Source: a virus. From it: a stretch of DNA of 23,735 nucleotides. Shown here one piece after another: positions 7,046-14,957 of this stretch. The stretch lies in the IMG/VR virus record IMGVR_UViG_3300025869_001198, positions 1 through 23,735 of that record; one strand, written 5' to 3'. The first letter of the stretch is position 1, and each line of letters opens with the position of its first letter. The notes under the pieces are model-generated. The model saw only the letters and a program-made list of their open reading frames with translations, had not been told where the DNA came from and made no database searches. The position numbers and the translations under genes are program-made.

Positions 7046-7492
7046 TTATTTGTTAGTTCTAAAGATCACATCCCAAAAAGGTGTGTGTAAACCGAAATTT
7101 ACATTCAATCTTGTGTGGTGAGTCAGATGCCATTTTCCTGCTGCTATAAATGGAACATTAAATTTAGGGTTATGTTCTATAATCTCAACAATTAGAGCAG
7201 ACCATAACCAATACATTACTAGTATCCACCACTGTCCGGTTATGATACTATAAAGTATGGTTGGTATGACTTCTGTTAACCACAGATCAACGGTGCTTTT
7301 CCATGTGTCTTCAATTAAAAATATATCTGTCCAACTCCAACCTGTCGGATTCTCTAATCCGTTATTCCAATTTTCAGTAATGTATCTATGATGACCTGAA
7401 TGAAAATAGTTAGTCCATTCCGTAATATGAACTATTCTATGTAACCAATAGATAAAAAATGTCCAAACCAAATAATGAAAAAAATATTCCAT
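7046..7492 (-). CDS. Fatty acid hydroxylase / sterol desaturase superfamily membrane enzyme
   Basis: A 148-residue integral membrane di-iron oxygenase. The full set of metal-binding His motifs is visible: HRIVH at 18-22, HSGHH at 31-35, EHNP at 106-109, HLTHH at 122-126, then NFGLHTPFWDVIF at 132-144. These fit the pattern HxxxH, HxxHH, HxxHH plus NxG...WDxxF of the fatty acid hydroxylase superfamily. Hydrophobic stretches at about 3-17 and 70-105 would span the membrane with the His clusters on the cytoplasmic face. It is shorter than most members (often 200-300) but keeps the core. The family oxidises lipid chains, sterols or carotenoids using O2; the substrate here is unknown. An AGAGGA site precedes the ATG, 14 bases after the stop of the PP-loop gene. 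Confidence 0.9.
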   Translation of the reverse strand: MEYFFHYLVWTFFIYWLHRIVHITEWTNYFHSGHHRYITENWNNGLENPTGWSWTDIFLIEDTWKSTVDLWLTEVIPTILYSIITGQWWILVMYWLWSALIVEIIEHNPKFNVPFIAAGKWHLTHHTRLNVNFGLHTPFWDVIFRTNK

Positions 7493-7506
7493 CGGAATCC
7501 TCTATA

Positions 7507-8502
7507 CTAATCTGAACGCACAAATGTTCCATTTTCATATACAATCTTATTTATAATGGGGGTTATAGAGTCAGGTCGATAATGTGGCCATTTTTTCCAA
7601 ATTTTAGGCACTGAACCTTCTGGTATTTTTTGCAAAAAATAGTCCTCGTCTTTATCATATTCGTAAATAATTTTTTTCATTGGCCACTTGTATGTATTCC
7701 ATGTTCCGTTGTGACCAGCACTTGGATTCATTAACGACCAAAGATCAAAATAATCTGTAGTGAAAAAAGAATACTCTAAATTATAAACAGATGGGTCTTC
7801 AAGGAATCTAGGAGATATGTATATTTGTGATAAATCATCTATTATTTTTGACATCCACCAAAAGAACTCCCAAATTGTTTCTGGTTTATATGGCGATATT
7901 TCAATATGATTATTAACAACTTCTAACGTATCAGGATTTGAGATTATATTCACCCAGTGATCGTCTTTGATTTCGAATAATGTTTCTAAGTCTATTGAGT
8001 GAGGTAATGCTAAAAATAATTCATTTCCACCACCACCATTTACATTTATGGTTTCACCACTCCATATTTCAGGATTTCTCCACGGATGATTTGTTGATGA
8101 ATGCCATTGCAATTTAACTTTCTTATTCACCAACAAATCATAAAAACGAGGATTTTCTTGCACACTATCCGTTGACAGATAAACTATAAGGTTTGTATTC
8201 AGTCTTCTAGTTTTTAGAAGACTTACCAATGCACATGTGCTGTCTATACCACCAGACCACCATAATCGTATTGGTTTACCAATATCCCACAACTCTACAG
8301 CCCTGCGACTAGTCAACTCTTCGAAGGTTGGTGTAAAATTTGTAGGAATTTCTGGAAATGGATTGTCAACTAAATCAAAATAATTATCAAACCCAAACCT
8401 AAAACGAGGAGAGTGTAACGCACAAAAAGATGCTAATTTATATTCTGTTCTGTCACTTATTTCTGGAAAAGAATTTAGATGATAATAAAGAACTTTACTC
8501 AC
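7507..8502 (-). CDS. Asparagine-synthase-type PP-loop ATP pyrophosphatase without glutaminase domain
   Basis: A 331-residue protein with an N-type ATP pyrophosphatase motif, SGGIDST at 83-89, after a strand (KPIRLWW). It later has GGGGNELF at 156-163, in the place of the GNGGDE loop of asparagine synthetases. It lacks the N-terminal Cys-dependent glutaminase domain; the first ~80 residues instead are an unrecognised segment with the helix (EELTSRRAVELW) that leads into the PP-loop. The chemistry expected is adenylation of a carboxylate (or similar) with release of pyrophosphate, followed by attack of an amine or ammonia. It starts with GTG, overlaps the end of gp16 by 8 bases, and has an AAGGG site. 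The substrate is unknown. Confidence 0.8.
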   Translation of the reverse strand: MSKVLYYHLNSFPEISDRTEYKLASFCALHSPRFRFGFDNYFDLVDNPFPEIPTNFTPTFEELTSRRAVELWDIGKPIRLWWSGGIDSTCALVSLLKTRRLNTNLIVYLSTDSVQENPRFYDLLVNKKVKLQWHSSTNHPWRNPEIWSGETINVNGGGGNELFLALPHSIDLETLFEIKDDHWVNIISNPDTLEVVNNHIEISPYKPETIWEFFWWMSKIIDDLSQIYISPRFLEDPSVYNLEYSFFTTDYFDLWSLMNPSAGHNGTWNTYKWPMKKIIYEYDKDEDYFLQKIPEGSVPKIWKKWPHYRPDSITPIINKIVYENGTFVRSD

Positions 8503-8902
8503 TTTTACCCTTTAACATTTTTTGTAACTCAGCGGTGCTACCAACAAACAAAGCATTTGTTACATTCTTAGGTCCGTGGTCTGGAACCTCTTTGAGTTTT
8601 TTCATTTTCTCTTGAAGTTCACCAAGTTTCTCAGTAACATCAGCAACCTGTTTGATGAGGTTTCCGGCAACTTCATACGCTCGTGGATGTTCCGATTCTC
8701 TGGCAAGTTCCAGTATTCCTTCCACTGCATCCGTTCCTCTTTCGACCAGATTGTAGAAGTTTCGTCTTTGGTATTCATAGTCATTTTCTACGTCATCTCC
8801 ATTACTAGGCATAACAATTTCTTTTTTTTCTACGACAACCTCTTGGGGAACAACCTTGTTGATGACCCCAAGTGCTTTCTCTATTTCAATTTCTGTTGAC
8901 AT
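8495..8902 (-). CDS. 16: Terminase small subunit gp16
   Basis: A 135-residue regulator of DNA packaging that recognises viral DNA and stimulates the gp17 ATPase; T4 gp16 has 164. By eye it aligns along its length with T4 gp16: an acidic DDYEYQRRNFYNLVERGTDA segment (T4 DDYGVVRRNMHFQQQML), SEHPRAYEVAGNLIKQVADV (T4 [20 protein letters not shown]), a central coiled-coil region with TEKLGELQEKMKKL, and a C-terminal NVTNALFVGSTAELQKML (T4 NATVFMGSPTDLMDEI). The position between gp15 and gp17 agrees. A CATAAATA late-type octamer lies immediately upstream. The ribosome site is weak. Confidence 0.92.
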   Translation of the reverse strand: MSTEIEIEKALGVINKVVPQEVVVEKKEIVMPSNGDDVENDYEYQRRNFYNLVERGTDAVEGILELARESEHPRAYEVAGNLIKQVADVTEKLGELQEKMKKLKEVPDHGPKNVTNALFVGSTAELQKMLKGKSE

Positions 8903-8909
8903 AACCTAT

Positions 8910-8917
8910 TATTTATG
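8910..8917 (-). promoter_or_regulatory. NATAAATA-type late promoter candidate before gp16
   Basis: Minus strand CATAAATA, seven of eight positions of the T4 late consensus. It overlaps the stop codon of the upstream asparagine-synthetase-like gene and leaves seven bases before the gp16 ATG. The position fits a late gene, but the leader would be very short. Confidence 0.4.
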
Positions 8918-10280
8918 CGGGAATTTTTATTCCTCTATCCTGTAAATATTTTTTTTGAAAAACTTTAGGTGTTTGATTTTTAATCCATGGCATAACATGT
9001 AACCATTCTTGTGCAAACTTTTTATCATAAAATGCATTTCTATTCTCAATTCCATAGGCCAATGACAAAGTTTCAAACAGGTCAAGTAAACGTCTTGATT
9101 GTCCTCCATAAAAGTGTTGCCACGGAAATACTGTTGATAAATCCTCAGGCCAGATAGAAAAACCAGCTGGATTTTTATTCATAATGCCGTTGTACCTCAA
9201 CGAATGCCCAGTCGGTAACGATGGATAATTATCAAAAATTTCATCTCCTCCGTTTCCAGTAAATATAACTTTACTGTTAAATTCAGAAATACATTTTTCT
9301 CTCATAAACCAAGATGTTCGAAGAGATAAATTTGCAGACACTAATCTGTTTCTATTATTCTTCCATTTGGATTTTGAATTTATTTCATCCCAAGATATAT
9401 CTATATCGGGGGGAAGGTTTTCTATCTTAATATTTTTATTATATGTGCCTGTATACTGAATAACTTGATTCAATGTTTCCATATTTTCGCGGCCTTCCCA
9501 TGGCCCTGTTAAACAAGTCATACTATTAAAATGTTTTTTATGGTCAGTTAAACACAATGCAATAGGTGAACTATCTAAACCACTACTGAGAAGTATAGTT
9601 AAATTTTCTGTATGACGTTTAAGAACTGCTTCTTCAAAAGAATTGGTAAGATCATCCAAATTATCTTTATACTGATTTAAATCCCATTTATGAAGTTCTG
9701 TATTAACTGGTTCCAATACACCAGTTTTTACATTATAATTATGATGACTGTTATGTGGAATTCTATAGAATGTTTTATTCCATTCAATATCGTTATACAC
9801 AGCGAACTTGAGCTCAAAGGGTGTTTCTAATCCCGCCGGTCCAAATCTTCCATCTTTAGGTTCTGTCATTGGATAGGTGCTGAAATAGAAATAATTATCA
9901 ATTTTGTAATAAAATGCTTGTCTTGTACTCCACGGATCAGTAAATAAATCTATGGTGTCAGTTTTCTCATCATAAACTATGAATAGAAATTCACCATCCA
10001 AATATTCTGTAAATTTGTCACCATATTCTAAATATTTGTCAATGCAAAAAAAGATACTACTGAATAATGGATGACGATTATAAATTTCTCCAATCAATAT
10101 ATAATATTTGTTATGATGTTTGAAAGGTTGTACAACATCTTTTCCAGTAATACTTGATAGGTGGTGTGTTATATAAACACCATTAACATCTATAGTATTA
10201 CTAGCATCAGGTCCACCTAACTTCAAATGATCATCAATTATTATTGAGTTTGGATTATTAGTTATTTTAAAAGTACACAT
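8913..10280 (-). CDS. Asparagine synthetase-like amidotransferase, paralogue 1
   Basis: A 455-residue class II glutamine amidotransferase/PP-loop protein of AsnB architecture. The N-terminal domain starts Met-Cys, with Cys2 in the nucleophile position, followed by GEIYN at 64-68 and LDGEF at 94-98. The synthetase domain has PP-loop SSGLDSS at 232-238 and TGNGGDEIFDNY at 341-352. Two glutaminase residues differ from E. coli AsnB: the oxyanion Asn in NGEIYN is Ile, and the RRLSI loop that binds glutamine is replaced by HHLSSI. Ammonia supply may therefore differ. Its ATG overlaps the end of paralogue 2 by 19 bases. AsnB-like enzymes in surface polysaccharide clusters amidate sugar acids; plain asparagine synthesis is the alternative. 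Confidence 0.88.
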   Translation of the reverse strand: MCTFKITNNPNSIIIDDHLKLGGPDASNTIDVNGVYITHHLSSITGKDVVQPFKHHNKYYILIGEIYNRHPLFSSIFFCIDKYLEYGDKFTEYLDGEFLFIVYDEKTDTIDLFTDPWSTRQAFYYKIDNYFYFSTYPMTEPKDGRFGPAGLETPFELKFAVYNDIEWNKTFYRIPHNSHHNYNVKTGVLEPVNTELHKWDLNQYKDNLDDLTNSFEEAVLKRHTENLTILLSSGLDSSPIALCLTDHKKHFNSMTCLTGPWEGRENMETLNQVIQYTGTYNKNIKIENLPPDIDISWDEINSKSKWKNNRNRLVSANLSLRTSWFMREKCISEFNSKVIFTGNGGDEIFDNYPSLPTGHSLRYNGIMNKNPAGFSIWPEDLSTVFPWQHFYGGQSRRLLDLFETLSLAYGIENRNAFYDKKFAQEWLHVMPWIKNQTPKVFQKKYLQDRGIKIPA

Positions 10281-11611
10281 GGTCTGTTTATATTATTTAA
10301 GTCCGTGACTGAAGTGCCTTGTAAACTAAATCCAACATCAGGGTTAGACCATTCGAGTATACCACACTTCCTTAGATACTCTTTAGAAATATGTTTGTAT
10401 TCTATATTTTTATAATGAGGTTTCAAATTTAACCAATCTTGTGCGAGTTGTTTATCATAAAAAACGCTTCTTACTTCTTGTCCAAAAAAACAACAATATG
10501 TGTAATGATAATCTATGGAATTTATATAACCATATGATTTTCTGTCATCCTCATACAATCTTCTGTATGGAAAGATTTCATTTTGATTTTCAGGCCATAA
10601 ATCAAAATTAGCTGATCGCCCCGGCCCATCAGAATTGTTTTTACCCCTATACGCATCAATAATTTCATCACCACCATTACCCATTAAAATTACCTTACTG
10701 CCAAAAGATAATGCAAGTTTTCTTAGTTCAGATGATACTGTATGTTTCGGATAATAATCTGCGTTATCTCCAAGATGTTCTGCTGTTACATAAGTATGGT
10801 TAATATAATCACCACAATACTCAACTACCTTATCAATGGCGGTTTGGTTTTCACCAGCCTTAACAATGGATGTGATTGCATTAAAATGTTTTTTGTTTTT
10901 TGCTAAACAACATGCAATAGACAAACTATCAACTCCACCACTCATAAGAAGTGTAGAATTAGGATACCATCTTTTATTTACGGCATTCTCAAATGATAGA
11001 ATAACTTTATCGAGGTCATCACTATTCTGTTCCAAATCCCACTTATGTAGGTTTTCATTTACAATATCAAATTCTTTTGTATCAACATCAAATACAACAT
11101 GTGAATTTGCAGGCAATCTATAATGACCTTCCAAATTTTTAAAATATTTGAATGCTTCTGGTCTTTCTAGTCTTCTATCGTAGTATTTGGGGTCACATTT
11201 GTTTGTTAAAGAGGTAAAATAAAAATTATCACCATCTTGAAAGTAATATGCTTGTTTTGTAGAAAATGGGTCAGTGAAAAAATGAATTTTTCTATCATCA
11301 ACAACAATGAATAAAAATTCACCGTCTAAGTGTTCTGTAAATTTATCACCATATTCATTATATTTTTCGATACCAAAATAAATATCACTTGGCCAAGAAT
11401 CATCGTAATTATAAATCTCACCGATTAACATAAAATATTTCCCACCCTGATAAATTGGTTGTGGTGTTATTTCACCAGTAATATTTAATAAGTGATGGGT
11501 TATGTAGATACCGTCAAGTTCTACAGTTCTTGATTCTGTTGGTCCACCAACTTTCAAATATTGGTCTATCAACAATTCAGTTGAGTCATTAGTTATTTTG
11601 AAAGTACACAT
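10262..11611 (-). CDS. Asparagine synthetase-like amidotransferase, paralogue 2
   Basis: A 449-residue protein of the same architecture as its downstream neighbour. Both start MCTFKITN and share LKVGGP/LKLGGP, GIYITHHL/GVYITHHL, YGDKFTEHLDGEF/YGDKFTEYLDGEF and LHKWDL. Cys2 is the expected glutaminase nucleophile. PP-loop SGGVDSL is at 224-230 and GNGGDEIIDAY at 311-321. The oxyanion Asn (Ile63 in LIGEIYN) and the glutamine-binding Arg loop (HHLLNI) are changed as in paralogue 1. It has about 25 C-terminal residues more than paralogue 1 after the shared YL.KCGI/YLQDRGI end. It has an AGGTGG site and follows the PP-loop gene by 13 bases. The pair looks like an old tandem duplication. Confidence 0.88.
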   Translation of the reverse strand: MCTFKITNDSTELLIDQYLKVGGPTESRTVELDGIYITHHLLNITGEITPQPIYQGGKYFMLIGEIYNYDDSWPSDIYFGIEKYNEYGDKFTEHLDGEFLFIVVDDRKIHFFTDPFSTKQAYYFQDGDNFYFTSLTNKCDPKYYDRRLERPEAFKYFKNLEGHYRLPANSHVVFDVDTKEFDIVNENLHKWDLEQNSDDLDKVILSFENAVNKRWYPNSTLLMSGGVDSLSIACCLAKNKKHFNAITSIVKAGENQTAIDKVVEYCGDYINHTYVTAEHLGDNADYYPKHTVSSELRKLALSFGSKVILMGNGGDEIIDAYRGKNNSDGPGRSANFDLWPENQNEIFPYRRLYEDDRKSYGYINSIDYHYTYCCFFGQEVRSVFYDKQLAQDWLNLKPHYKNIEYKHISKEYLRKCGILEWSNPDVGFSLQGTSVTDLNNINRPCVLLK

Positions 11612-11624
11612 TAGTTATTTCCAC

Positions 11625-12416
11625 CTATTCATAAATTAAGTACGGCAATTTTCCATCCTCGTCTCTACCCCTATACAGATAGGTTTCTGGGTCAGCTTCA
11701 TGTCTCCAAGGACCATAACTTCCATGTTTGGCACAATACAAATCAAAGTCTCTTCCCGTCTTGTCATCTTCAACAAATTTTTGATAGGTTTTCCAGTATG
11801 CTATTTCACGCCCCTGACGAGTATAATTATATCTAATAACTAAATCTTGCAATTCTTTTGGTAAGAATTCATATTGTTCAAATCGACCTATCATATGTTT
11901 TGCGAGTTCATCATATTTAAAATTATCACCAATTGGTACTGGACTTAATTCTTTTACACCAGCCAAATATATATCAACACCAATATTTTCAATACCACAT
12001 ATTAGACGACTTAAATCATAACCTTGAGTTGAAGTATTTTCTAAAGATACACCAATTGATACTGCATCAACATTAGTTTCAAGACACCATTTAGTAATTC
12101 CGAAATATCTTGGTTTAAGAGCACCAATGTTATAAGTTCCTTTTGTAAAACCTGACCGAATAGGAATACGTTCTTCTACATATTCTTTGGGAAACTCACC
12201 CATTTCTAAATTAAAATTACGATATTCTTTTTTAAGAAAGTTTGTTATGTTTTTAACTCTTTCAAGTTCTTCTGAATAGTAGTCATCATCTTCAAAACGA
12301 TCAAATCCATATCGAACAACAACATCAGCGTCAGTCTCAGTTAACCAGCGATAAAGAGAATATGTTGAGTTTATGCCACCGGAGAATGGTATAAGTATTT
12401 TGTATCTATCACTCAT
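11625..12416 (-). CDS. PP-loop (adenine nucleotide alpha hydrolase) protein
   Basis: A 263-residue N-type ATP pyrophosphatase. The PP-loop IPFSGGINSTYS is at 9-20, in a first strand followed by helix YSLYRWLTETDADVVVRYGF. The C-terminal part is rich in Tyr, Arg and Lys (YCAKHGSYGPWRHEADPETY). It looks related to the QueC-like protein at 14958: compare TNFLKKEYRNFNLEMGEF with CNWLKENVRDFDFGFAEF. It lacks the Cys cluster of that protein. The ATG at 12416 overlaps the gp15 stop by 8 bases and has AGGTG just upstream. An in-frame GTG at 12422 would add two residues. The reaction is probably adenylation of an acid or carbonyl oxygen; the substrate is unknown. Confidence 0.75.
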   Translation of the reverse strand: MSDRYKILIPFSGGINSTYSLYRWLTETDADVVVRYGFDRFEDDDYYSEELERVKNITNFLKKEYRNFNLEMGEFPKEYVEERIPIRSGFTKGTYNIGALKPRYFGITKWCLETNVDAVSIGVSLENTSTQGYDLSRLICGIENIGVDIYLAGVKELSPVPIGDNFKYDELAKHMIGRFEQYEFLPKELQDLVIRYNYTRQGREIAYWKTYQKFVEDDKTGRDFDLYCAKHGSYGPWRHEADPETYLYRGRDEDGKLPYLIYE

Positions 12417-13209
12417 CTTCACCTGTCACTGGATTATAATTCTTCGCATCTTCAAAGAATGAGGTTGTCTCACTGAAACCAAAATCATCATCAGCGTCAG
12501 CACTAGTTGGGTTTGGTGTAACTGCGTACCTCTGTTCTCTCTTGGGCGACTGATCAGGTAGGTCTGTGTATTGATCAACCTGTACAGTCTTGATAACCTT
12601 ACTAGAGGTAACAGGACCATAGAGATGGAACTTAGCAGTAAAGGAAAGAGTGTATATAATGGCTCTACGGTTTGCAAAGTCACCCTGATAATCGTCCTCG
12701 TAACCAATACTGTTTAGGACAACAGGGACATCTCTCTTGATACCCATGTCTGTGTTATCATTTAGTGTGATTGTGTAATCAGGTTGAAAGTATGGTAGAA
12801 TCTGTTCTACAATCTGTAAGGCATCATCTGACTGTTTAGATAGAATGTAGAGTTCAAAGTCAATGTTGTATGGGACAGGCATATACTGCGTGTCCAACTG
12901 GTCAGACTTTGCACCCTTCACTTTCTTGAACTTCTGCACACGTTGTAGTTTGCGTGATGGGTCATATGTCATACCAGTAATCTCAAACCCAATACGAGGT
13001 AAAGTTACTGCGGTCTGATTAGACAAAGAAGGGTCGTCATTCAAACGAACAAGGAATTTCTGCCGTGGACCATATGCAAGAGGAACCTTCATAGACTGTT
13101 GAATAGTTCCACTGTTGTCTTTACGAACAAGATGAATGTCATTGAAAAGTGAGCCGAAAGAAACGACTACCTTACGAATTGTTTCGTGATAAAACTGTTG
13201 TCCCAACAT
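12409..13209 (-). CDS. 15: Tail sheath terminator/stabiliser gp15
   Basis: A 266-residue homologue of T4 gp15 (272 residues). Gp15 caps the finished tail as a hexamer and joins it to the neck. Matching stretches by eye: VVSFGSLFNDIHLVR (T4 YATLMGDLFSNIQIKR), VPLAYGPRQKFL (T4 VPITYASKEHFM), the near-identical QIVEQILPYFQPDYTITLND (T4 QIVEQILPYFQPHFNTTMYE), IKRDVPVVLNSI, and the FANRRAIIYTLSFTAKFHLYG strand (T4 LSRRRIEWSLTFEVNGWMYP). The C-terminal ~50 residues are acidic and probably disordered. The ATG shares one base with the gp14 stop (TAATG), indicating coupled translation. Confidence 0.95.
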   Translation of the reverse strand: MLGQQFYHETIRKVVVSFGSLFNDIHLVRKDNSGTIQQSMKVPLAYGPRQKFLVRLNDDPSLSNQTAVTLPRIGFEITGMTYDPSRKLQRVQKFKKVKGAKSDQLDTQYMPVPYNIDFELYILSKQSDDALQIVEQILPYFQPDYTITLNDNTDMGIKRDVPVVLNSIGYEDDYQGDFANRRAIIYTLSFTAKFHLYGPVTSSKVIKTVQVDQYTDLPDQSPKREQRYAVTPNPTSADADDDFGFSETTSFFEDAKNYNPVTGEDE

Positions 13210-14102
13210 TACGATACTTCTCCCGCATCACCGAATGGATTTGATTCGCTGAAGTCTAGGATAGTGTCATCCAATTCATCGAACAGTTCATTCTGATTGA
13301 CCTTATCTGTCACTTGGTCACCTACTATATAGTCCTCATTGATGAAGTATGATGCATCACCAGTATCAGCAGCGTTCTCAAGTAACAATGCACCACTGTC
13401 ATCTTCAAGTGTGAACTGATAGGTGAGTGCATCCATTGAATCTGCATCTTCGATTGCATCAATTGCAGCAATGTCTGTGTCAAGAACTTCTGACCCATAC
13501 TCGAACATACGACAACGCATTTTATATACTGGGTTGTTATCAAGTTGATGGAATGGTTCATCGTGGTCAACGAAGTTAATCTCAAACAGTTTACCAAGAA
13601 TAGGATGGTAGATTGCATCACCTTCCTGCGGTCTATCTGCATCTGTAGAGTCTGCCTCTGAGATTAGATACCCACTCTCGTATGAAGATGAAATGTCAAC
13701 CTCGTCACTGTCTAGTGTTCCATCTTCAAGTAGAATAGAACCAGTAAGAGTATCTGTGCCACTCTCAATTGTAAACTGCTTGGTTATATCTCTAAATCTA
13801 TTTTTACTGACAATGAAAGTGACTTCACTAAGGTTCTGTAAACCAAACTGTGTCATCAATTCTCGTTCACCAGCATACCCACCACCAGAGTTCTCAACAT
13901 ACATCTCAATCTTTGCCTGAGTGTTGAACTTGGATAGAGAGTCTTCGCCAAGGAATGTATCCTCTGCTACAAGTGTGCGGTCAAGATAATAAACATCATG
14001 ACCGTAAATCTGAATTGCCTCTGCAATCAAGTCTGCATACAGATTTTTCTCTGTAGTAAGTGCATGTTGATTGTTTGTGTGAAATGCTTTATTGACTGCC
14101 AT
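13209..14102 (-). CDS. 14: Neck protein gp14
   Basis: A 297-residue homologue of T4 gp14 (256 residues), a head-completion/neck protein that prepares the filled head for tail joining. Shared features: an early LYADLIAEAIQIYGHDVYYL (T4 [20 protein letters not shown]), LGEDSLSKFNTQAKIEMYVE (T4 [20 protein letters not shown]), LMTQFGLQNLSEVTFIVSKN (T4 [20 protein letters not shown]), PQEGDAIYHPILGKLFEINF, and a C-terminal SESNPFGD like the T4 FESSPFDND end. The extra ~40 residues include an acidic insert around residues 115-155 (SGTDTLTGSILLEDGTLDSD). It lies two bases after gp13. Confidence 0.95.
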   Translation of the reverse strand: MAVNKAFHTNNQHALTTEKNLYADLIAEAIQIYGHDVYYLDRTLVAEDTFLGEDSLSKFNTQAKIEMYVENSGGGYAGERELMTQFGLQNLSEVTFIVSKNRFRDITKQFTIESGTDTLTGSILLEDGTLDSDEVDISSSYESGYLISEADSTDADRPQEGDAIYHPILGKLFEINFVDHDEPFHQLDNNPVYKMRCRMFEYGSEVLDTDIAAIDAIEDADSMDALTYQFTLEDDSGALLLENAADTGDASYFINEDYIVGDQVTDKVNQNELFDELDDTILDFSESNPFGDAGEVS

Positions 14103-14104
14103 GT

Positions 14105-14926
14105 TTATCCAATCATGTAGTTAACTGGTAGTTCGAACGTAAGTTGAATCTGTTCTTCCAACTTATTCACTTCCTCTTGTGCCTGCGAATATATTTCTGC
14201 ACCGTTCATAGTAACACCACCCAACATCTCAACACCATTAAACTTAGATAGGTTTGCACCCCACTGTCTTTTAATCAGTGCAGTTGCATATCTCTTAAGA
14301 TACATATCATTGAACATATCTGTGAAACTTGTTGGGTCTAACTTTCTATAACACTCAATAATAATGTAATCCTCTCCAGCAGTAAAGTCATTTTCCCAAT
14401 CTGCATCAATATAGAGTCTTTCTTGATGTTGATTAAATCTAATAGGAGTTTCACCAACAAGAATATGTTCCAGAAGGTCTAGATTGTCCATAGCCATCTG
14501 ATACTGAATAACAGAGGTGGATGAGAGGTCAAACAAATCATTAAGACGTAACTGATAACGAACATCAAACATATTTGAACCACCGCCTGTATCTGTAAAG
14601 GGGAACACCTGTACAACAGATATTACAGAACTTGGAACAGGTATCCAGTTCTTTCCTTCCAACCAATCAGCAGTTATCGTTCCATCTACAACATCTGTGA
14701 CTGAAGTTGTTGTATTGTCTCTTGCACGGGTAACATCTGCTTCAGTAATCAGATGCTTGAGATACATTCTCTCAACCCCATCGTAGTGATACTCTGCGAA
14801 GAATTGTAATGCCTCGTCAATACGGTCATCAACTTGGTCATCTGACACGTTAATGTCGATAACCCCATATCCAAGGTTCCGTAGACAATAATTCTTGAAG
14901 TCTGTTCTGGTAGAAGGTATTGCCAT
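14105..14926 (-). CDS. 13: Neck protein gp13
   Basis: A 273-residue homologue of T4 gp13 (309 residues), which with gp14 forms the neck collar under the portal. The N-terminus carries the family pattern: FKNYCLRNLGYGVIDINVSD, then QVDDRIDEALQFFAEYHYDG (T4 [20 protein letters not shown], then [20 protein letters not shown]). The C-terminal YLKRYATALIKRQWGANLSK and the following QAQEEVNKLEEQI helix are also typical. An AAGGAA ribosome site precedes the ATG, and a perfect TATAAATA late promoter is 20 bases upstream. It is the first gene of the gp13-gp14-gp15 set. Confidence 0.95.
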   Translation of the reverse strand: MAIPSTRTDFKNYCLRNLGYGVIDINVSDDQVDDRIDEALQFFAEYHYDGVERMYLKHLITEADVTRARDNTTTSVTDVVDGTITADWLEGKNWIPVPSSVISVVQVFPFTDTGGGSNMFDVRYQLRLNDLFDLSSTSVIQYQMAMDNLDLLEHILVGETPIRFNQHQERLYIDADWENDFTAGEDYIIIECYRKLDPTSFTDMFNDMYLKRYATALIKRQWGANLSKFNGVEMLGGVTMNGAEIYSQAQEEVNKLEEQIQLTFELPVNYMIG

Positions 14927-14946
14927 TAGAAGATTCCTTTTTTATA

Positions 14947-14954
14947 TATTTATA
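14947..14954 (-). promoter_or_regulatory. T4-type late promoter for gp13-gp14-gp15
   Basis: A perfect TATAAATA on the minus strand in the 31-base gap between the QueC-like gene and gp13. The spacing to the ATG leaves room for a start site and the AAGGAA ribosome site, so this one is well placed for normal translation. Confidence 0.8.
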
Positions 14955-14957
14955 ACA

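Noticed and set aside
6822-7121. A hydrophobic 99-residue plus-strand frame (and an overlapping 65-residue one)
   Set aside because: It covers the minus-strand 58-residue gene and the ends of its neighbours. The ATGA coupling and late promoter on the minus strand are the better explanation, and the hydrophobic character comes from antisense AT-rich codons.
8913-11611. Straightforward asparagine synthetases supplying asparagine
   Set aside because: Not excluded, but two copies with shared loss of glutamine-site residues, near other PP-loop and sugar-modifying enzymes, make a tailoring role at least as likely; no asnB symbol was assigned.
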